The position numbers and the translations under genes were made by a program. The notes beneath the pieces were generated by a model, which had not been told where the DNA came from, searched no databases, and saw only the letters and a list, made by a program, of their open reading frames with translations. Shown here in pieces: positions 59,171-64,000 of a stretch of 64,000 nt of DNA; position 1 is the stretch's first letter; each line of letters begins with the position of its first letter. Source of the DNA: Oscillospiraceae bacterium (GTDB lineage: Bacteria > Bacillota > Clostridia > Oscillospirales > Acutalibacteraceae); NCBI GenBank assembly GCA_902790325.1, contig CADARP010000004.1:1-64000 (forward strand), written 5' to 3'.

Positions 59171-60666
59171 CCGATCCGAACCGCAAGGGCGAGCATGAGC
59201 GCGCAGAACGCGTACTCGGCAACAAACAGTTTCCACGTGAAGCGCATGAACTTGCCGTACGACACGCCGACCAGTCCGATCGCGATCAGCATCACGCCGC
59301 TGGTCGGATAGAGAATATTGCCCAGACCGTCCGCAACGCTGAAGCCCAGCACGATGCACTGCCGCGTGATATGCACCATATCCGCCAGCGGCAGCACGAG
59401 CGGCATGATGAGAAACGCCTTGGCCGTACCGCTTCCGATGAAAAACTCCATTGCCAGCACGACAAGCGAGATCAGCAGCAGCGACGCCACGGGACCGACG
59501 CCCGCGATACCGTTGTAGATGTAATACAGCACTGTGTCGATGATCTTGCCCTCGCGCATGAGGAACGTGATCGCCATGACGAAGACGATCAGCGGCGCGA
59601 TCGGCGCGATGGATTTGGCGCCCTCGAGAAAACCGGTCAGCAGGTTCTTGCCGCGGATGCCCGCGATCCGTCCGGCACACAGACCGCCGACGGTGAAGAA
59701 GATCGCCATGCCCGCCATCGGCAGATAGCTGATGATGTCGCGCACGCTCTGCGGGATGGCGGAGATGCGCTGCAGGATGAAACTGCCCGCAGCCAGCACC
59801 AGCACGCCGGAAATGCAGCCGACGAATACGCGCGTCGCTTTTTTCAGAAGCGGATCTTCCGCGACGGATACGTCCGGCTCGCCGTATTTTTCACGAAGCG
59901 CGCCGTCGGTTGCGAACGTCACGGAACGCTGCGGATTTTTCTCGATACGTTTGGCGTACAGCACGACGAACGCCGTCAGGATGGCGTATACGCCGATAAA
60001 GACGAGCAGGCGATAACCCAGTCCGCTGAAGATCGGCAGCCCGGCCATGGACTGCACGAGCACGACGTTGAACGGATTGAACGTCGCGGCGGAATAGCCG
60101 AACGCGATCGCGATCAGGCTGATGGACAGACCGACCAGCGAATCCCAGCCCAGCGCGAGCGAGATCGCCACACACAGCGGGACGATGGTGATGCTCTCCT
60201 CTAAAATGCCCACTACGGAGGACAGCGTCATCATGATCAAAATGACGATCGGCAGCAGCAGATATTTTCGCTTGGAGAAGCGCAGCACGACGCTTGACAT
60301 GATAAACGTCAGTACGCCGCTTTTGTCGAGTATGAGGAACGTGCCGCCGATCAGGACGATGAACAGGATGATCGCCACGCCCGTCAGTGCATCGGATGAA
60401 TCGAACACCTCGATCGGTGCGGTAAATGTTCTCCAGAACGGCAGGCGGAAATCGAGCTCCCGGTATGTAGAATTGCCGCTTTCGTCCGCAGCGACGATCG
60501 TGCCCTGCGCATCGCGCAGATATTCGCCGCGCGGCACGACCTGCGTGAGCACACCGGCCAGCAGCAGGATGCCCACGATGACCGCGAAGATGAACAGCAG
60601 CGTTTTTTTATTCAGATGCAGACCGACGTCTTTTTGGGACTGTTCGGTGGTACGGATTTCGGACAA
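59161..60666 (-). CDS. YfcC/DcuC-family membrane transporter
   Basis: A 501-residue protein with about 12 helices. It starts after a short cytoplasmic N-terminus, then KKTLLFIFAVIVGILLLAGVLTQVVPRGEY, and has FGYSAATFNPFNVVLVQSMAGLPIFSGLGYR and a late FFIGSGTAKAFLIMPLVLPLADM, all typical of YfcC proteins (short-chain carboxylate, basic amino-acid or dipeptide transport). The substrate is unknown. TTG 60666 with GGAGGG 6 nt upstream is the likely start. It is the last gene of the minus-strand operon, 20 nt after the kinase. Confidence 0.85.
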   Translation of the reverse strand: MSEIRTTEQSQKDVGLHLNKKTLLFIFAVIVGILLLAGVLTQVVPRGEYLRDAQGTIVAADESGNSTYRELDFRLPFWRTFTAPIEVFDSSDALTGVAIILFIVLIGGTFLILDKSGVLTFIMSSVVLRFSKRKYLLLPIVILIMMTLSSVVGILEESITIVPLCVAISLALGWDSLVGLSISLIAIAFGYSAATFNPFNVVLVQSMAGLPIFSGLGYRLLVFIGVYAILTAFVVLYAKRIEKNPQRSVTFATDGALREKYGEPDVSVAEDPLLKKATRVFVGCISGVLVLAAGSFILQRISAIPQSVRDIISYLPMAGMAIFFTVGGLCAGRIAGIRGKNLLTGFLEGAKSIAPIAPLIVFVMAITFLMREGKIIDTVLYYIYNGIAGVGPVASLLLISLVVLAMEFFIGSGTAKAFLIMPLVLPLADMVHITRQCIVLGFSVADGLGNILYPTSGVMLIAIGLVGVSYGKFMRFTWKLFVAEYAFCALMLALAVRIGYA

Positions 60667-60686
60667 GCGGATCCCTCCGTTCGGTT

Positions 60687-61628
60687 TTAGTCGAGAAAAC
60701 GTATCGGCACGTCCTGTGCGCGGGCAAGGGCGTCGTTCAGCGTCGCAACCTGCGTGCCCGGCAAAGACGCGGTGCATGTTCCGGCAGCTGTCATGATCTT
60801 TGCTGCTTCAATGAGCGTGCGCTCCTGTACGAGCGACCACGCCAGCGCCGCGACCATGGAGTCGCCGGCGGCTGCTGCGGAACCGACCGAAATGGGGAAG
60901 GGGATCGTTTGTATCGCCAGCGCGCCGCGCACGATGACCGCCCCTTCCGCGCCGCACGATACGGCGACCATACCGACGCCGTCCGCGATCAGCTTTCGCG
61001 CAGCGGCGACGATCTCGGGCACGGTACGCACGTCTTCGCCGACGAGCGCGCGGAACTCCGCCAGATTCGGCTTGATTGCGTACGGTTTCGCCTGGATTCC
61101 GCGCCGCAGCGCGTCGCCGTCCGCGTCGAGGATGACACGCACGCCGAGACGGTTGGCCTCGGCTGTCAGATCGTAATAGACGTCCGCGCCGAGATCGGGC
61201 GGGAGACTTCCGGACAGTGTGAGCACGTCGGCGTCCGGCAGGAACTGCCGCAGCGTTTTGAGAAACGCCGCGTACGCATCGCCGGCTTCGGAGCCTCTCT
61301 CGTTCAGCTCCGTCATTTCGCCCGTGGACAAATCGAGGACTTTGAGGTTGACGCGCGTTTCGCCCTGCGCCGCGCAGAACGCGCACGGCACGCCCATGTT
61401 TTCCAGAGCCTCTACGAGCCTGCGTCCGTTCAGGCCGGCGGCGATACCCGTCGCGGCAAACTCAACGCCGCAGCCGATCAGCGCGCGGGCGACGTTGACG
61501 CCCTTGCCGCCGACGTCCGTCCGGCTCGTCAGCACGCGGTTCGTTCTCCCGACGCCGAACGACGAAGTCTCGACGGTTTTGTCCATGCAGGGGTTGAGCG
61601 TGACGGTGACGATCTTCGGCTTTTCCAT
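60687..61628 (-). CDS. 1-phosphofructokinase-like PfkB kinase
   Basis: A 313-residue PfkB-family sugar-phosphate kinase of the FruK/LacC type: TLNPCMDKTVE at the start, GGKGVNVARAL, LSGSLPPDLG, KPNLAEFRALVG and the C-terminal AAAAGDSMVAALAW with the catalytic Asp. The usual D-T-V-G-A-G-D motif is altered to SVGSAAAAGDS, keeping the anion hole and base. No PTS or aldolase gene is adjacent, so the substrate may be fructose-1-P or tagatose-6-P. It starts 1 nt after the asparagine synthase stop. Confidence 0.88.
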   Translation of the reverse strand: MEKPKIVTVTLNPCMDKTVETSSFGVGRTNRVLTSRTDVGGKGVNVARALIGCGVEFAATGIAAGLNGRRLVEALENMGVPCAFCAAQGETRVNLKVLDLSTGEMTELNERGSEAGDAYAAFLKTLRQFLPDADVLTLSGSLPPDLGADVYYDLTAEANRLGVRVILDADGDALRRGIQAKPYAIKPNLAEFRALVGEDVRTVPEIVAAARKLIADGVGMVAVSCGAEGAVIVRGALAIQTIPFPISVGSAAAAGDSMVAALAWSLVQERTLIEAAKIMTAAGTCTASLPGTQVATLNDALARAQDVPIRFLD

Positions 61629-61629
61629 A

Positions 61630-63477
61630 TCAGCGTTTCACAAAGAACTCGTCGTACCAGACGAGGAAGGCGTAGATGCTCCAGATCTTTTTCATGTTCT
61701 TGGACGAGCCGTTTTTATGTTCGTCCAGAAGACGCAGGATTTCTTTGGTATTGAAGATCGAAGCGGCTGCTTCGCTTTCAAATTTTTCACGCACCATGTT
61801 GTAGTATTTCTCCTGCCGCAGCCAGTCGTTTAGCGGCGTGGGGAAGCCGAGCTTGCGCATCTCGGCCGTTTTCTGCGGCAGCTCGCGCGAAGCGGCCAGA
61901 CGCAGCGCGACCTTCGTCATGTCGCGGTGGACGCGGTGCTCGGCGGGGATGGAGAGCGCGACCTTGAGCATCTCGCGGTCGAGGAACGGTACGCGCAGCT
62001 CGAGGGAACTTGCCATGCTCATCTTGTCCGCTTTCTGGAGAATGTCATACAGAAGCCATGTGTTCAGGTCGGCAAACTGCATCTTGGTTACGTCGTCCAG
62101 ATCCTTGACCTTGTCGAAATGCGGCTTGGTGTATTCGGCGGGGTCTTTCGACGGGATCTTGTCGCGCAGGTACTTGTCGCGCTCTTTCCAGTCGAAGACG
62201 TAGTTGTTGCGGATGTAGCGCTTTTCCATCGGATAGCGGCCGCGCACGAGGAAACGCTTGCCGTGGAAATTCGGCAGCTTCGACGCGCAGACGGACAGCG
62301 CGGTGCGCACGCCCTGCGGGACCTTCATGTACTTCGCGTAATCCAGCGGTTCCTTGTAGTAGTTGTAGCCGCCGAACAGCTCGTCCGCGCCCTCGCCGGA
62401 GAGCACGACCTTAACGAATTTGGCGGCGTTCTTCGCCAAATGATACAGCGGCACGGCGGACGGATTGGGGAGCGGTTCGTCCATGTGGTACTGGACGGCG
62501 GGGAAACTGTCGAAGAAATCGTCCGCGGTGATCTCGATGGAATAGTTCTCCACGCCCTCGACGGCGGCAAATTCCTGCGCCGCGTGCAGCTCCGAATACT
62601 TCTGCTCGGACTGCTGCGCATAGCCGATGGAGAACGTCTTGAGCTTCTGAAGTTTGTTCAGCTCGTGCACCGTGAAGGAGCTGTCGACGCCGCTGGACAA
62701 AAAGCAGCCGACTTCCACGTCGGAGATCTTGTGCGCGGCGGTGGACTTGGCGAATGTGTCGGAGATGATGTCCGCCCATTCGTCGATCGTCTTGCTGTCG
62801 TCGATGTCGTATTTGAAATCGAAATACCGCTCGATGTGCATTTCGCCGTTTTCGTACGTGAAGTACTCGCCGCCGAGCAGCTTATACACGTTTTTGAACA
62901 GCGTCTCGCGGTTGGGGATATACTCGAAACAGAGATACTCCGGGATGCGGTCGCGGTTGAGCTCGCGCTCGAACGCGGGATGCGGCAGGAAACTCTTGAT
63001 CTCGTTGCCGAACAGGAACACGCCGTCCTTGAGGTAGTAATAGAAAGGCTTGATGCCGAAGATGTCGCGCGCGCCGAAGAGCTTGTTCTTCGTCTTGTCG
63101 TAGATGACGAACGCGTACATGCCGCGCAGCATGTTGAGCAGATCCTTGCCGTATTCCTCGTAGCCGTGCAGCAGCACCTCGGAGTCGGTATGTGTCTTGA
63201 ACACGTGCCCTTTTTCGATGAGTCCCGCGCGCAGCGTCTGGAAGTTGTAGATCTCGCCGTTGAAAACGAGCACGAGCGTGCCGTCCTCGTTCTCGATGGG
63301 CTGGCTGCCGTTCTCCAGGTCGATGATGCTCAGCCGCCGGAAGCCCAGCGCCGCACCGTCGGTGATGAAGTAGTCGTCCTGATCGGGGCCGCGGTGGGCG
63401 ATGGTGTCCGCCATCTTCCGGATGCAGGACTGCGAGACGGGGATATCCGCGTCGATATAGCCGACAAATCCGCACAT
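61630..63477 (-). CDS. Glutamine-dependent asparagine synthase (AsnB/AsnH-like)
   Basis: A 615-residue amidotransferase. Cys2 starts the Ntn glutaminase (MCGFVGYID), with GFRRLSIIDLENGSQP and FNGEIYNF; the synthase domain has the PP-loop LSSGVDSS (about 261-268), EGADELFGGYNYYKE and a C-terminal LRVPFLDREM. It makes Asn from Asp, or amidates Asp-like groups in larger substrates as AsnH does for D-Asp cross-bridges. An ATP-grasp ligase gene directly upstream (15 nt) favours the second idea, but this is inference. Confidence 0.92.
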   Translation of the reverse strand: MCGFVGYIDADIPVSQSCIRKMADTIAHRGPDQDDYFITDGAALGFRRLSIIDLENGSQPIENEDGTLVLVFNGEIYNFQTLRAGLIEKGHVFKTHTDSEVLLHGYEEYGKDLLNMLRGMYAFVIYDKTKNKLFGARDIFGIKPFYYYLKDGVFLFGNEIKSFLPHPAFERELNRDRIPEYLCFEYIPNRETLFKNVYKLLGGEYFTYENGEMHIERYFDFKYDIDDSKTIDEWADIISDTFAKSTAAHKISDVEVGCFLSSGVDSSFTVHELNKLQKLKTFSIGYAQQSEQKYSELHAAQEFAAVEGVENYSIEITADDFFDSFPAVQYHMDEPLPNPSAVPLYHLAKNAAKFVKVVLSGEGADELFGGYNYYKEPLDYAKYMKVPQGVRTALSVCASKLPNFHGKRFLVRGRYPMEKRYIRNNYVFDWKERDKYLRDKIPSKDPAEYTKPHFDKVKDLDDVTKMQFADLNTWLLYDILQKADKMSMASSLELRVPFLDREMLKVALSIPAEHRVHRDMTKVALRLAASRELPQKTAEMRKLGFPTPLNDWLRQEKYYNMVREKFESEAAASIFNTKEILRLLDEHKNGSSKNMKKIWSIYAFLVWYDEFFVKR

Positions 63478-63492
63478 ATGAAAAATCCTCCG

Positions 63493-64000
63493 TTATTTGC
63501 AGTAGGTGTTGAATTTCTTGATCTGGTTGAGCTCGTACGCTGCCACGTACATCCGGCGCTTGAGGGTCATGTCGGGCGCGTAAATGATCGGATTCGACCA
63601 TTTGCCCTGCTTCCACAGCCGCAGCGCACGCGCGCGCATCTCGTCGTCGTGCACGAATTTCCTGATGACGTACTTCGGTACGAACGTGAACAGATGCTCG
63701 TTGTCCGCCACGACCAGACCCTCGAACGTCTTGCCGTAGATGTACTCGTCCACGAGGTACTTGACCGCGTTGAAGCCGCTGCCGGTGATGTAGTAGTTGC
63801 TGCGTCCGAGACGGACGTTGATCTCGAAGAACTTGTACTTGCCGTCGCGCGGATCGTATTTGAGATCGAAGTTGGCGTAGCCGACGTAGCCGACGCGCTT
63901 GAGGAAACGCTGTGCCTGATCGACGACCTCCATGTTGACCTCGTTGATGATCGCGCACGGATTGCCCAGCGCGGACGGCGTATGCTCCTCGAGCAGCGTG
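63493..64000 (-). CDS. ATP-grasp carboxylate-amine ligase, partial (N-terminus beyond window)
   Basis: The C-terminal 168 codons of an ATP-grasp protein; its start lies past 64000. The frame reads LLEEHTPSALGNPCAIINEV and then VGYANFDLKYDPRDGKYKFFEINVRLGRSNYY, where the E-I-N-x-R segment holds the Mg-ATP ligands. GFNAVKYLVDEYIYG follows. Such ligases include D-aspartate ligases acting on peptidoglycan precursors. Pairing with AsnB fits D-Asp addition and amidation. It begins the ligase-asnB-fruK-yfcC operon. Confidence 0.8.
   Translation of the reverse strand, partial: TLLEEHTPSALGNPCAIINEVNMEVVDQAQRFLKRVGYVGYANFDLKYDPRDGKYKFFEINVRLGRSNYYITGSGFNAVKYLVDEYIYGKTFEGLVVADNEHLFTFVPKYVIRKFVHDDEMRARALRLWKQGKWSNPIIYAPDMTLKRRMYVAAYELNQIKKFNTYCK

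Overview
The window is a contiguous, GC-rich (visibly well above 50%) piece of a chromosome from a Gram-positive, anaerobic, Clostridia-type bacterium, most likely an Oscillospirales/Ruminococcaceae-like gut organism. This rests on T-box leaders for Phe and Trp, an IreB-family regulator, MtaB, an SpoIIIE/FtsK ATPase, lipoprotein-anchored substrate-binding proteins, an [FeFe]-hydrogenase maturase (HydE), a BspA-type leucine-rich-repeat surface protein and vegetative promoters that nearly all have a 17-bp spacer. The species cannot be read from the sequence. I saw no rRNA, tRNA or CRISPR array.

Layout. 1-2178: a repeat-rich gap around one flavodoxin gene, with three copies of a MITE-like element that has terminal inverted repeats, a second dispersed hairpin repeat and an array of seven 11-12 bp repeats. 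2179-13045 (minus strand): an almost unbroken gene string ending in a seven-gene, translationally coupled cassette. That cassette joins a FecCD-type metal/chelate importer to a short TiaS-like nucleotide-binding protein, a 68-residue cysteine-rich protein and two SbsA-type Ig surface proteins. Upstream of it lie a catalytically altered KDPG-aldolase homologue, a patatin/M28-like fusion, an alpha/beta hydrolase and an orphan TupA-like lipoprotein. 13298-19042: a B12-binding radical SAM protein, a lipoprotein metallo-hydrolase, MtaB, IreB and small conserved proteins. 19154-25953: pheST behind a Phe T-box, and a large GH106-like glycosidase. 26078-37684: a possibly SOS-controlled small protein, YebC, an LRR surface protein, a serine hydrolase, TrpB2 behind a Trp T-box, a cysK-iscS-iscU-hydE-mnmA sulfur-handling operon, and a barnase/barstar pair whose barnase is a predicted lipoprotein. 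37785-45335: a HerA-like ATPase, tsf/rpsB, and ftsK with a ComEC-like hydrolase and DUF3006.

45585-55139 is the most unusual region. Two tandem secreted DUF4474-like paralogues with near-identical promoters are followed by a compact phage head cassette: TerS, TerL, portal, protease with an in-frame nested scaffold, decoration protein, major capsid, two connectors, and a neck protein fused to an appendage-like domain. The cassette has its own terminator. It has no integrase, replication, tail-tube, tape-measure or lysis gene, and all its frames are open. It is the best candidate for a domesticated or satellite capsid system.

55275-64000: a polar amino-acid ABC importer, a lipoprotein, and a minus-strand operon of an ATP-grasp ligase (cut by the window edge), an asparagine synthase, a FruK-like kinase and a YfcC-type transporter. 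The ligase plus synthase pair suggests cell-wall D-Asp/D-Asn chemistry, by inference.
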